DNA of 64,000 nt from Phycisphaerae bacterium (GCA_028285035.1 JANQQF010000065.1:17457-81456); one strand, 5' to 3'. Shown: positions 18,149 to 26,611, counted from the stretch's first letter. A program made the numbers and translations. Notes: generated from the sequence alone by a model not told the origin.

Positions 18149-20038
18149 TTACGGTATAGGGGCAACAATACCGATACTTTCCGCCCACATAAACCAATCG
18201 GTGATGAGTGTTCCCGATAAGAGTAACCCAATGCCGCCTGTAATAGCCGTGAGGACAGCAAACCACCAACACCAGTCATGGATTGTTTTTGAATTAACAT
18301 TGAAGCCCATTGTCCAGCGCCAAAATAGCTGCGCCCGATGAGTTCCTGTTCCTTCGACCATCATCTCTTCAATTTCACGATGGGAACCGTAACGAGAGGT
18401 AGCTACAATGGTTGCGCCATGCATGGCTAGCAGTAACGTTGAGCCAAGCAAGAAGAAGATAGAGACCATATGAAGCGGGTTATAGTAAAAGTTTCCAAAT
18501 TGGATACTAACATTGTTTGTCCAATCAAGAATGGCCTTGAAGCCTTGCCCTGGTGCCTGCGCCCAATTACCAATAACCATGGGGCGGATGAGATAAATGA
18601 CAAAGTAGAGAAATAAGGCTCCGGCAAATCCCCAAGCCAACCAAGGTTTCAACCCAGCAGCCTTAGCCCGAGCGTAGACCCGTACCCACCAACCGATGAC
18701 ACAAACATGGAGTAAGAATGTAGCGAAAATCCAAGCCCCACCTTCACGCCACGGGGCTAGACCTAAACCATATTCCATAGGCGGGGGATCAAGAGAAAGA
18801 ACAAAGAATTCACGTAAGAAGAGAATGGGGTTGTATCCAACCTGATACAGGTAACTCTCAAGAATGACAAAGACAGCGAAGAACCCGAAGACGGTCGCCA
18901 CAGCCCCAGCAATACCTAGGTAGACTGGACCAACCTGACCAACACCAAAGAGTCGTCTGAACAACTCGACGTTGATCGGCTTACGTAAGGCCGTTCCATC
19001 AAGACCACGACCCCCATATTCGACTTCATTCATATCAACAGGCGGTGGTTTTATGCCCCGCCAAATAACGCTCGCCATTGCAGCCCCGCCAAAGGCGAGG
19101 ACACCGACGGCACTAGTTTCCCAAATCGGTAGACCATCAAAGAAGACCCAAAACCGAGACCAGTTGAATACCAGTGTACCAGACAAAAAGATACAAAGAT
19201 TGGCAAACAGAACAGCCGCCATCGCTGTCCAAAATCCCAGCCGATGGATGCCTATCTCGCCAATACTGTAACCAAGCAAATTACGCCAGAAGCCATCAAC
19301 ATTTCGCTCATCTAAATCTGGACGATTGACTGTACTAAGAATGGCTGAACCGTGCATTGCTAGGATTAAGGTCGATGTAAATAGAAGGGAAATACCAATC
19401 GCATGGAATGGGTTAAAGAAAAAATTGTAATATTGATACCCAATATTTGAAACCCAATCAAGATGATGGGTAATCCCTAATGGAAAGCCATTGCCCCAAG
19501 CGCCCATTGCTAAAGGCCGGAACCATTGCAAGGTGAGCCAAGAGGTAACAACCGCGCCATATGCAATCGGAATCTCATAACTCATATCAAGCTTTCTTGA
19601 GATATCGACTTGGCGCATCATCCATCCTAAAAAGGCTATGGTGGCGAATACGACAATCAACTGCCACATAAAACCTGGCTCGTTAGGCCCCGCCAACCGT
19701 AAACCATTACTGATAGGGGGGGGATCAATTCGGGCTTGGAAGAGATTGTAAGCACCTTCAATAACAAAAGCCTGATAAAGATACAAAGCTGTACCAAGAA
19801 GGATACCAATCGTAGATATGACACCAAAAAGACCGACATAAAAACGCCCTACCCAAAAATCAAATGGGTCACTTCCCAGCAGCGCATAAAGAATGGTTTT
19901 CCCGGGTTTTTTATACTGCTTTTCGACTTCAGCAAAGGAAATTGTCGTTCCTTCTCTTAGTCGCTCAGAGGCTGGCCGCTCACCATCAGTATTTGGTTTA
20001 TGGCTAGCAACTGTTGGTGTTATCATTTCAAAAGCCAC
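18149..20038 (-). CDS. pufLM: Fused reaction centre L and M subunits (PufLM)
   Basis: One 629-residue reading frame carries both type II reaction centre core subunits, L at about 1-305 and M at about 335-629. Likely ligands are L-half His192 (accessory pigment), His212 (special pair), His229 and His265 (iron), and M-half His523 (special pair), His540, His587 and Glu555 (iron). The M residue equivalent to His182 of purple bacteria is Ile503, the change that replaces one bacteriochlorophyll by bacteriopheophytin in Chloroflexota centres. Position L168 is Phe207. A hydrophobic stretch at about 308-327 bridges the two halves. The GTG start at 20038 has a strong GGAGGGG site. In Roseiflexus the fused product is reported to be cut into L and M; whether that happens here is unknown. 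Confidence 0.97.
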   Translation of the reverse strand: MAFEMITPTVASHKPNTDGERPASERLREGTTISFAEVEKQYKKPGKTILYALLGSDPFDFWVGRFYVGLFGVISTIGILLGTALYLYQAFVIEGAYNLFQARIDPPPISNGLRLAGPNEPGFMWQLIVVFATIAFLGWMMRQVDISRKLDMSYEIPIAYGAVVTSWLTLQWFRPLAMGAWGNGFPLGITHHLDWVSNIGYQYYNFFFNPFHAIGISLLFTSTLILAMHGSAILSTVNRPDLDERNVDGFWRNLLGYSIGEIGIHRLGFWTAMAAVLFANLCIFLSGTLVFNWSRFWVFFDGLPIWETSAVGVLAFGGAAMASVIWRGIKPPPVDMNEVEYGGRGLDGTALRKPINVELFRRLFGVGQVGPVYLGIAGAVATVFGFFAVFVILESYLYQVGYNPILFLREFFVLSLDPPPMEYGLGLAPWREGGAWIFATFLLHVCVIGWWVRVYARAKAAGLKPWLAWGFAGALFLYFVIYLIRPMVIGNWAQAPGQGFKAILDWTNNVSIQFGNFYYNPLHMVSIFFLLGSTLLLAMHGATIVATSRYGSHREIEEMMVEGTGTHRAQLFWRWTMGFNVNSKTIHDWCWWFAVLTAITGGIGLLLSGTLITDWFMWAESIGIVAPIP

Positions 20039-20145
20039 AGGTTCCCCTCCTTAAATCAAGGAGACCAAGCACATATTCAATATTAAGGCAGATTTATATA
20101 CCCTAATAGATATGATGCTTAGGTCTAAACAAATGTGATATAAAT

Positions 20146-20200
20146 TCTGCACATGTCCTAGCGCAGATTTTCTGCTTACAACTAACAGGACATGTGCAGA
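20146..20200 (-). terminator. Large nested hairpin between antenna and reaction centre genes
   Basis: Arms 20146-20159 (TCTGCACATGTCCT) and 20187-20200 are perfectly complementary over 14 bp. The 27-base loop itself contains a 5-bp hairpin, GCAGA-TTT-TCTGC, at 20163-20175. No T run follows on the minus strand, so an mRNA-stabilising or partial termination element is more likely than a simple terminator. Confidence 0.75.
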
Positions 20201-20354
20201 GAATCAAAATAGATGCTTGGTTTTAAGTACGCAGAATAACTAAATGATTCTAGCGTGACAGATTGTGAAACAATTATCCCAACTTCTTTTGGGAGGAAAT
20301 AAAAGACCGTCAGTTTTTTGATTAATCATCATAACTTCACGGCCTTCAGAATAT

Positions 20355-20372
20355 CTACTCAAAGTTGAGTAG
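20355..20372 (-). terminator. Short hairpin downstream of pufA
   Basis: CTACTCAA and TTGAGTAG (8 bp) are separated by two bases, about 72 bases past the pufA stop. A loop this tight would open by one or two pairs. It may protect the 3' end of a pufBA message. No T run is present. Confidence 0.5.
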
Positions 20373-20443
20373 GGTTATCCTTCACCCTTGAAGATTGAGA
20401 TTTTATGAAACTCATACAGCGTTTATTACATCACCGGAGCGTA

Positions 20444-20602
20444 CTAACCACCAAATATGTTGTAAGCTGGGGTACTCAATACGACGAAGTGATTTAACAG
20501 CGCCATCCCAACACCAAGCAGAATGAACAAAAACATAATTGTTCTAAACTCAACGGGACGTTCTGGCCGTTGATATTCTTCTACATTATTATCTTGCGCC
20601 AT
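20444..20602 (-). CDS. pufA: PufA, light-harvesting alpha peptide
   Basis: The 52-residue peptide has a polar N terminus, then ERPVEFRT leading into one membrane span with the bacteriochlorophyll-binding His in [10 protein letters not shown] at residue 38. It closely resembles the Roseiflexus alpha peptide in the EFRT entry and HFVVLS exit of the helix. An AAGGAG site lies 8 bases before the ATG at 20602. It follows pufB by 75 bases, the usual beta-then-alpha order. It pairs with PufB to form the ring around the reaction centre. Confidence 0.93.
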   Translation of the reverse strand: MAQDNNVEEYQRPERPVEFRTIMFLFILLGVGMALLNHFVVLSTPAYNIFGG

Positions 20603-20677
20603 GAGAAATCTCCTTAAAATAGACTAGTTACAAATGATTTAACAGAAACAAAACGTTGCGGCTATTGAGCCCTAACC

Positions 20678-20848
20678 TTAGGGAACCCAAGGTTTCCATA
20701 GATAAACCAAAATATGGGCAACGACAGCAATTATCCCAAACCCGTAGAAAGACTTTACCACGATGTCGTGCATGAACCACTCATCGTTGGTAAAAAGGTT
20801 CTTCCACTTGTCAGGAACTTGATCATTATTGTACGGATTATCAGCCAT
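20678..20848 (-). CDS. pufB: PufB, light-harvesting beta peptide
   Basis: The 56-residue peptide contains VPDKWKNLF near residue 11, a HDIVVK segment with the first His at 27, and the pigment-binding His in [13 protein letters not shown] at residue 45. These match Roseiflexus-type beta antenna peptides, where the N-terminal His can bind an additional B800 bacteriochlorophyll. A GGAG site precedes the ATG at 20848. It is the first gene of the puf transcript, facing a long regulatory gap and the divergent B12-binding regulator. Confidence 0.93.
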   Translation of the reverse strand: MADNPYNNDQVPDKWKNLFTNDEWFMHDIVVKSFYGFGIIAVVAHILVYLWKPWVP

Positions 20849-21317
20849 TGAAACGCTCCTTTTAAATTATAATGCTACAAAAAATTTATTTATGACGCAC
20901 ATAAGGGTAACAAGATGTTTCCCTATATGTAGGTACCTTAAATAAGGATTAGGAATTGTTGAGGTTTAGTATGTGGCAATTGATGGATATGGATGCAAAA
21001 TGAGGACGGAAATTCTAAATGAATTTGGTTTGTTAAAGATTAAGTAAGGATTTGACCCTAACTATTTGTCAAAAAATCAAAACTTCTATACAAAAGTTAG
21101 AAATTTCATAGAAATTTGAACAATTTATGATTAAATTTCTTTACATATCAGAGAAAACTAAATATAATGTCATAAAAAGTTCATAAATTCCTAACCATAT
21201 TAACATCCTTTTAAGTATCTGTCAATTTAGCTCGGGTAAAATTTAATTTAAACTTAAATACCCAGTTAACCAATGATATAAATTTATTTCTAGTCTAGTA
21301 TAGATAAGAGTTAATTC
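20849..21317. promoter_or_regulatory. Divergent control region between pufB and the CarH-like regulator
   Basis: This 469-base AT-rich gap separates two genes transcribed apart and must hold the puf promoter and the regulator promoter. A good plus-strand promoter is at 21140-21168. An inverted repeat TTTGAC-N11-GTCAAA at 21051-21073 is a candidate operator. I could not find a convincing minus-strand -35/-10 pair for puf. No PpsR-type TGT-N12-ACA site was seen. Confidence 0.6.
21140..21168 (+). promoter_or_regulatory. Sigma-70-type promoter for the CarH-like regulator
   Basis: TTTACA (21140-21145) and TATAAT (21163-21168) are separated by 17 bases. Transcription would start near 21176, leaving a leader of about 140 bases before the ATG at 21318. 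Confidence 0.65.
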
Positions 21318-22640
21318 ATGAATGTTCAAAAAGCACCTGCAACTTTTAACCTTAAAGCTGTCATCTTAGAAACAAACATTAAACCCCATACCCTACGAGC
21401 TTGGGAGGAGCGATACGATTTGCTTCAACCACAGCGAACAAAGGGTAATCATCGTCTTTATACTCAAAGAGATATTGATACAGTCAAGTGGCTTATGGCT
21501 CGCCAAGAAGAGGGCCTAACCATTAGCCGGGCTGTTGAACTTTGGCAACAGATAAAAGCAAGAGGTGAAGATCCGCTTAATGTTGCCGCATATAAAACCC
21601 GCAAATCCGTAACCACGTCAACAACGAGCGACGCTTTAACAGAGATTCGTCAGAAGTGGATTGATAACTGTTTGACCTTTGATAAAGCCGCTGCTGAACA
21701 TGTCTTAACCCAGGCCTTTGCCATTTATCCCGTCAATATGGTTTGTGTGGAAATTCTACAAAAGTCAGTGGCCCAAGTTGGGCATCTGTGGTTTCAAAAT
21801 GAAGCTACGGTGCAACAAGAGCATTTTATTTCGGTAGTCACCGTAGAGCGGTTATACGCCTTATTAGCCGCTGCGCCATCTCCAAATCGGGTGGGACGGA
21901 TTCTGGTTGCTTCTCCAGAGCAAGAAAATCATACCATCGGGCTACTTATACTATCGTTATTATTACGGTATCGTGGTTGGGAGGTGATTTTCTTTGGTGG
22001 TAATTTACCCCTTGCTCAACTTGAACTTACGGTTGAAGCCGTTAAGCCTCAGTTAGTTATTTTAGGCGCATATTGTCTAAAAACGGCCGCTTATTTATCT
22101 GACATAACGCAATTGCTCAAAGAAAAAGGGGTAAATGCTGCGTTCGGTGGCTCAATATTCAACCTCATTCCTTCATTGCATCAACAAATTTGGGGACATT
22201 TCTTGGGGAGCAGCATCGACCAGGCTGTGACAGAAGTTGGGCGGATTATGGCCTTCAACCCCCCTGTGTCCAATGTTACCCCCTCATCTGATATCTATCA
22301 ACGAGCCGCTAACGAATATCGGATGAAACGATATCTGATTGAGTTAGATGTTCGACAAAAATTTGAAAACGAGAAAACCTCCCCAGAATATCTAACTGAA
22401 AGCAATTATCGTATTGGTCAAAATATTATGGCTGCTTTAAGTCTGGGGGATCTAAGTTTTATTAATATTGAGATGGACCAATCTTATAACTTAATGACAA
22501 ATTATGGCATCCCTTTAGATTTGCAACGAAAATATTTTGATGTCTATTATCGAGCGGCCCAAGAGCATCTGAGTGATGACGGAGCCGTTCTTGTTGAGTG
22601 GCTTGGTGAAATGAATACGGAATTTCAAGTTCCATCTTGA
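21318..22640 (+). CDS. MerR-type regulator with B12-binding photoreceptor domain (CarH/LitR-like)
   Basis: The 440-residue protein has an N-terminal MerR helix-turn-helix (about 10-80, including ETNIKPHTLRAWEERYDLL), a helical cap domain (105-185) with the W-x9-EH motif (Trp158, Glu168-His169), and a Rossmann cobalamin-binding domain (193-312) with ENHTIG, where His205 would be the lower cobalt ligand. This is the layout of CarH/LitR, repressors that use adenosylcobalamin to sense light. A further helical segment of about 115 residues (325-440) is not part of standard CarH. It is transcribed away from pufB, so control of the puf genes by light is a natural guess. Oxygen or B12 sensing without light is an alternative. 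Confidence 0.88.
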   Translation: MNVQKAPATFNLKAVILETNIKPHTLRAWEERYDLLQPQRTKGNHRLYTQRDIDTVKWLMARQEEGLTISRAVELWQQIKARGEDPLNVAAYKTRKSVTTSTTSDALTEIRQKWIDNCLTFDKAAAEHVLTQAFAIYPVNMVCVEILQKSVAQVGHLWFQNEATVQQEHFISVVTVERLYALLAAAPSPNRVGRILVASPEQENHTIGLLILSLLLRYRGWEVIFFGGNLPLAQLELTVEAVKPQLVILGAYCLKTAAYLSDITQLLKEKGVNAAFGGSIFNLIPSLHQQIWGHFLGSSIDQAVTEVGRIMAFNPPVSNVTPSSDIYQRAANEYRMKRYLIELDVRQKFENEKTSPEYLTESNYRIGQNIMAALSLGDLSFINIEMDQSYNLMTNYGIPLDLQRKYFDVYYRAAQEHLSDDGAVLVEWLGEMNTEFQVPS

Positions 22641-22787
22641 GGCTGATATTCGGGTAGTTCAAAAAGATTCAGCGATTGTTGAAATCTGTTGATGTCGACA
22701 ACCTTCTTTGATCCATCAAATCGTTTGAATGTTAGTGCCCTAAGGCGTGCTGCATTTCATCTACATTCGTAAACAAACTTCACACGT

Positions 22788-22816
22788 GGCCGACCACCCT
22801 TCTGGTCGGCCCTTTT
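22788..22816 (+). terminator. Rho-independent terminator of the CarH-like gene
   Basis: GGCCGACCA (22788-22796) and TGGTCGGCC (22803-22811) form a perfect 9-bp stem with a 6-base loop, followed by CTTTT. It lies between the convergent regulator gene and crtB; the T run favours the plus strand. Confidence 0.85.
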
Positions 22817-22854
22817 GAGTTTTGATCTGATCTAATTGTTCCCAATCCCCCCCT

Positions 22855-23805
22855 TTACCGATAGCCATTGGTTATCACTCTCCACGTGATGCCGGGTAAT
22901 TTCGCTAGTTTCTCTCGTCCGGTTGTATGAGCACGACGATTAAATACATCATATTGATGTTCCTCTATGTCTTCGAGGATAGCTCTATACAACTCGGCCG
23001 CCGCTGCGATCGCCAGTCGTCCATTACGATTTAACAAGCCTATACCAGGTAAAGCCTCTTTATAAAGCTGGCGGGTACGTTGAATTTGAAAGTCCATAAA
23101 GGCCTGCCAGCGCTGATCAACTTGGCCGGTAGCAATATCATCTTCGGTCAAATTAAAATTAGATAGCTCCTCTCGCGGTAGGTACAAACGACCATTTTCC
23201 CAATCTTCACCAACATCTCGTAGAATATTTGTCATTTGCAGGGCTACACCTAACTTGACTGCATAGGGAATTGCCTTTTGACTTGAAAAACCGATGATGT
23301 GCATCGACATTAATCCGACGGTTGCAGCAACACCATAACAATACTCGGCCAAGTCAGCAAAGGTTTCATAGTGCATCACCGTTAAATCAGCGGCAACACC
23401 ATCGAGAAATTGATTTACATAAGCTGTGGGGATATAATATTTGGCCCGTGTGTCAGCCCAGGCTAATGCGATGAGATCATCATTGGCGGGCTTCTTATCG
23501 AGAATACGTTGTCGCCATTGCTGGAATTTTGCTTGCCGATCTCCCTTGGATATATCCACTATATCATCACTGAGACGACAAAAGGCGTACAAGGCTCGAA
23601 TACCCTGTCTTTGTATACGTGGTAGTAAAGATGAGGCTAGGTAAAATGTGCGACTATTTTCGGCGGTAATAGCATCACAAAGGGCATAGGCCAACTTCAG
23701 TCGCTTGCTATCAACAGAGAAAGTTCGATGAGATCGTTCCTTATCTGGTAATACTTGGGCCCGTTCTACAAGGCGTTGTTCCCATGTAGTAGCCTGTGAT
23801 GTCAT
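22855..23805 (-). CDS. crtB: CrtB, phytoene synthase
   Basis: Phytoene synthase joins two geranylgeranyl diphosphates, the first committed step of carotenoid synthesis. The 316-residue protein has the Asp-rich motif DDIVD at residues 80-84 and the second motif in NILRDVGEDWENGRLYLP near 196-213, both of which bind substrate diphosphate through Mg2+. A strong GGAGGAGG site precedes the ATG at 23805. It is convergent with the B12-binding regulator and divergent from the second PucC-like gene. CarH proteins elsewhere control carotenoid genes, so crtB is a second candidate target of that regulator. Confidence 0.95.
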   Translation of the reverse strand: MTSQATTWEQRLVERAQVLPDKERSHRTFSVDSKRLKLAYALCDAITAENSRTFYLASSLLPRIQRQGIRALYAFCRLSDDIVDISKGDRQAKFQQWRQRILDKKPANDDLIALAWADTRAKYYIPTAYVNQFLDGVAADLTVMHYETFADLAEYCYGVAATVGLMSMHIIGFSSQKAIPYAVKLGVALQMTNILRDVGEDWENGRLYLPREELSNFNLTEDDIATGQVDQRWQAFMDFQIQRTRQLYKEALPGIGLLNRNGRLAIAAAAELYRAILEDIEEHQYDVFNRRAHTTGREKLAKLPGITWRVITNGYR

Positions 23806-23966
23806 GAGAAGCTCCTCCTCCTCTAAAAGTATTTGATTTGAGAAATTATTAAAAATATATTAACTTTAATTGAAGTTTTGTCAATATTTTCATTTGAGTC
23901 TATAATCTAAATCATTACTCTTAAGCCTAATGATGATCTCACTTGTACCCCAAAGGAGGGTGTAAA

Positions 23967-25355
23967 TTGCATTTTCCAACCAAAATACTCACATTTTTGC
24001 GTGCAACGTTTAAGACATTTAGGCTTGCTCTCCCCAAATTGGGTGTTGGTTGGATGTTTGCTCTTCTTACCATTGATTTTAATCGTATTGCTATTTTTGA
24101 GTTAGGCATTACAGCAATCCTGATTACCGCAATGCTGGCGATGCACCACTTTTTATCACCATTTCAAGTGATTGCGGGTCGAATTGCTGATCGACGCCCG
24201 ATTTTTGGATTACGTCGAGTGCCCTATTTGTTGTTGGGTGGTATCGCGGCCAGCTTAATATTTGTGGCTTTGCCGACGGTTACCCACGCCATGGCAACTG
24301 GTGCTCCGCTCGCTATCATAGCTGGCTTTGTCTTGTTCTTTATTTATGGGATTGGTATCGCCTTTATCGGTGATAGTCATCATGCACTCATTGCCGAAGT
24401 GACTGATCCTCGCTCTCGTGGGGTCGTTATTTCTGTAGTTTGGGCCTTTACCATCATCAGCGCTATTGCTGCTGCGATTATTTTTAATATTATCCGGCAA
24501 GAGTATAGCCTGGCCACAATGCAGCGCTTGTATAATCTCACCCCCTTCATCGTTATTGGTTCAATTCTATTGGGCACAATTGGCCTTGAGCGTCGATTAA
24601 AAGGCGTAGCGTTATCGGAAGCAATCGAACAGGCCAGAAAGATGGCCCCAAACGGAAATGCAATTCAGGCCGCTATAAAGATACTACAGCAAAATGCACA
24701 GGCACGGGCTTTCTTTCTTTTTATTTTTGTCGCTATCTTTGCCATCTTTCTACAAGACAACATCCTTGAAGTGTTCGGGGCCGAAGTTTTTGGTATGTCG
24801 GTAACGGAAACAACCAGATTTCAACCCACCTGGGGGGGCGGGGTATTATTGGGGATGTTGTTGATGGGAGCCGTCAGCGCAATTTTTTCTATAAAAAAAC
24901 ATACAATTGCCACAATTGGTTGTTATGGCACGGCGCTAGGGATGGCTTTATTAGCCTTGGCTGCTCTGCTACAACAGGAAAATATTGTAAGCCCAGCCTT
25001 GGTTATGATGGGCCTCTTTACTGGCATTTTCAATGTAGGTGCCCTCTCCATGATGATGGATATGACCATCGAAGGCGCCACAGGTCTTTTTATGGGGCTG
25101 TGGGGAATGGCTCAGGCATTTGGTAATGGACTAGCCTCTTTTGGGGGCGGTGCATTGCATACAGGCTTGATCGAAACCGGCTTTCTAAGCCCGAACATCG
25201 CCTACTTTGTGATCTTTGGTATTGAAGCAGCGGGTATGGGACTGGCTGCGATTGTTTTATGGCGTATTAGCACCTCCCAATTCCAGGATGCCCACCTGAC
25301 CAAGATAACCCATAGTGATACATTGCGGGCTATGGAAGCAGGCGCTACGGTTTAG
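23967..25355 (+). CDS. Second PucC/BCH-type major facilitator
   Basis: This 462-residue polytopic protein is a second member of the family of the gene at 5626..7068. It shares the features KLGVGWMFALLTIDFNRI in the first helix, MHHFLSPFQVIAGRIAD, a GDSHHALIAEVTD loop and the C-terminal GLWGMAQAFGNGLASFGGG motif. The TTG at 23967 is chosen because an AGGAGGG site lies 6-8 bases upstream; an earlier TTG at 23943 lacks one. Family members assist assembly of light-harvesting complexes or handle bacteriochlorophyll. It heads a plus-strand group with a cytochrome c and auracyanin, all probably photosynthetic. Confidence 0.85.
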   Translation: MHFPTKILTFLRATFKTFRLALPKLGVGWMFALLTIDFNRIAIFELGITAILITAMLAMHHFLSPFQVIAGRIADRRPIFGLRRVPYLLLGGIAASLIFVALPTVTHAMATGAPLAIIAGFVLFFIYGIGIAFIGDSHHALIAEVTDPRSRGVVISVVWAFTIISAIAAAIIFNIIRQEYSLATMQRLYNLTPFIVIGSILLGTIGLERRLKGVALSEAIEQARKMAPNGNAIQAAIKILQQNAQARAFFLFIFVAIFAIFLQDNILEVFGAEVFGMSVTETTRFQPTWGGGVLLGMLLMGAVSAIFSIKKHTIATIGCYGTALGMALLALAALLQQENIVSPALVMMGLFTGIFNVGALSMMMDMTIEGATGLFMGLWGMAQAFGNGLASFGGGALHTGLIETGFLSPNIAYFVIFGIEAAGMGLAAIVLWRISTSQFQDAHLTKITHSDTLRAMEAGATV

Positions 25356-25468
25356 TCAAATAACGATGAGACATCAGCTAAAATTAACCTGGGTTATTCC
25401 GTAATGAGTAAACCAGACCACTACAAAATCATTATTACCTACTTTATGGAAGGGAATTTGAATATTAT

Positions 25469-25948
25469 ATGACAGTAAATAAACAAGAGAGTGAGTTTTT
25501 AGTTATGCCAATCCTAGTTGCTCTGCTTCTATTTGGTGGTGCTGTAGGGGCGGTTTGGATTGATAAGATAGGGCCAGATACAGTGGCAGCTGCCGCCGCT
25601 GTGGAAGCTACAGCCATTGCTCGGCAAGAAGCGGCAGCGAGGGCTGCACAAGTCGCAGAAACGGGTGGTGATGCGACGATTGGACAAGAGAAATATTCAA
25701 CTGTTTGCGTTGCCTGTCATGGACCGCAAGCCGAGGGTGTTGAAAATCTGGGTAAAAATCTTCAAACCAGCGAATTTGTTGGTGACCTAACCGATGCGGA
25801 GTTGGTTGAGTTTATCAAAGTAGGGCGAGCTGTTGATGATCCTCTTAATACCAGTGGGGTTGCAATGCCAGCGAAAGGTGGAAACCCATCCCTGACAGAC
25901 GAAGATTTATTCCATATTGTCGCCTTTATCAGGTCAGTGCGACAGTAG
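25469..25948 (+). CDS. Membrane-anchored monohaem cytochrome c
   Basis: The 159-residue protein has one N-terminal membrane anchor (about residues 11-31), an Ala-rich tether (39-68) and a class I cytochrome c domain with CVACH at 80-84 and a likely axial Met at 133 (VAMPAK). The tether is much like that of membrane-bound cytochromes that shuttle between a quinol oxidoreductase and a reaction centre. It lies between a PucC-like gene and auracyanin, so it may carry electrons to PufC. It could also serve a respiratory oxidase. Confidence 0.87.
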   Translation: MTVNKQESEFLVMPILVALLLFGGAVGAVWIDKIGPDTVAAAAAVEATAIARQEAAARAAQVAETGGDATIGQEKYSTVCVACHGPQAEGVENLGKNLQTSEFVGDLTDAELVEFIKVGRAVDDPLNTSGVAMPAKGGNPSLTDEDLFHIVAFIRSVRQ

Positions 25949-26087
25949 TATGTATTTATGTTCTTGTGCATAAAAAGTGACAGAAATTTAGGTTTAAAGG
26001 CTTTAAGCTCAACAAAAGTTAATTAGTTTACAATCTGGACTCGCAAATCTGTCTGTGGTCCTAAATCCAATTTTAAGGAGAAGTGTG

Positions 26088-26537
26088 ATGAAATCTATTT
26101 CAAGCTTGGTAATCGTAATTGTTCTGGCTGCTTTATTGGCAGCTTGTGGTGGTGGTGGAGAGAGTAGTGATTCTGGTCCTGAAAGTATAACACTAGATGT
26201 TGTTATGAATGATATCTATTATGGTGATAGTCCTACAAATGCTGATGATCCACCTACTTGGACGGTTTCGGCTGGGGCAGAAGTGACTGTAAACTTGCAA
26301 AACAATGGGGCCTTAGAACATAACTGGGCTATTGTTAAACCAGGGTCAGAAGTACCTATTCCTTTTATTGAGGCAGATCACGCGGATATTATTCAGTATG
26401 ATACCGGCCTCAATGCAGCGGCAGAGACATCAACAGTGGTGATTTCTGATCCGTTACAACCCGGTGAATATCAAATTATTTGCACCGTGGCGGGTCATTA
26501 TCCCGGTATGCAGGGTCGTCTTGTTGTAACAGAATAG
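26088..26537 (+). CDS. Auracyanin, blue copper lipoprotein
   Basis: Auracyanins are the small copper electron carriers of Chloroflexota phototrophs, linking the alternative complex III to the reaction centre cytochrome. The 149-residue product has a lipobox ending at Cys20 (LLAACGGG), a Gly/Ser linker and a cupredoxin domain. Copper ligands are His78 (EHNW), Cys132 (CTVAGH), His137 and the axial Met141 (PGMQG). An AAGGAG site lies just before the ATG at 26088; a longer frame from 26055 would spoil the signal peptide. It follows the cytochrome c gene by 139 bases. Confidence 0.93.
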   Translation: MKSISSLVIVIVLAALLAACGGGGESSDSGPESITLDVVMNDIYYGDSPTNADDPPTWTVSAGAEVTVNLQNNGALEHNWAIVKPGSEVPIPFIEADHADIIQYDTGLNAAAETSTVVISDPLQPGEYQIICTVAGHYPGMQGRLVVTE

Positions 26538-26551
26538 TATCAAAATCAAAG

Positions 26552-26611
26552 CCAAGGCTGATCATTCACTGATAAGCAATCGTTTCTACTTTGGTGAATG
26601 ATCAACCTTGG
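26552..26611 (+). terminator. Hairpin downstream of auracyanin
   Basis: Arms at 26552-26569 and 26594-26611 pair over 17 of 18 positions, starting CCAAGG and ending CCTTGG, with a 24-base loop. The T run (TTTTTG) lies about 14 bases further on, so it is probably a transcript end or stabiliser rather than a textbook terminator. Confidence 0.65.

Larger units (their letters stand above)
20039..20443 (-). promoter_or_regulatory. 405-base spacer between pufA and pufLM
   Basis: No gene is seen here. Read on the minus strand the spacer holds two hairpins: a short one soon after the pufA stop (20355..20372) and a large nested one at 20146..20200, followed by an AT-rich stretch leading to the pufLM ribosome binding site. 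The arrangement resembles the intercistronic region of purple-bacterial puf operons, where hairpins stabilise the antenna message relative to the reaction centre part. An internal promoter for pufLM is also possible, but I found no convincing one. Confidence 0.6.

Noticed and set aside
20146..20200. The large hairpin as a simple rho-independent terminator
   Set aside because: No T run follows on the minus strand, and the reaction centre genes downstream have no obvious promoter of their own.
20866..20871. TATAAT on the minus strand just before pufB as its -10 box
   Set aside because: It is only 17 bases from the ATG, so the transcript would start in the ribosome binding site, and no -35 box lies at the right distance.
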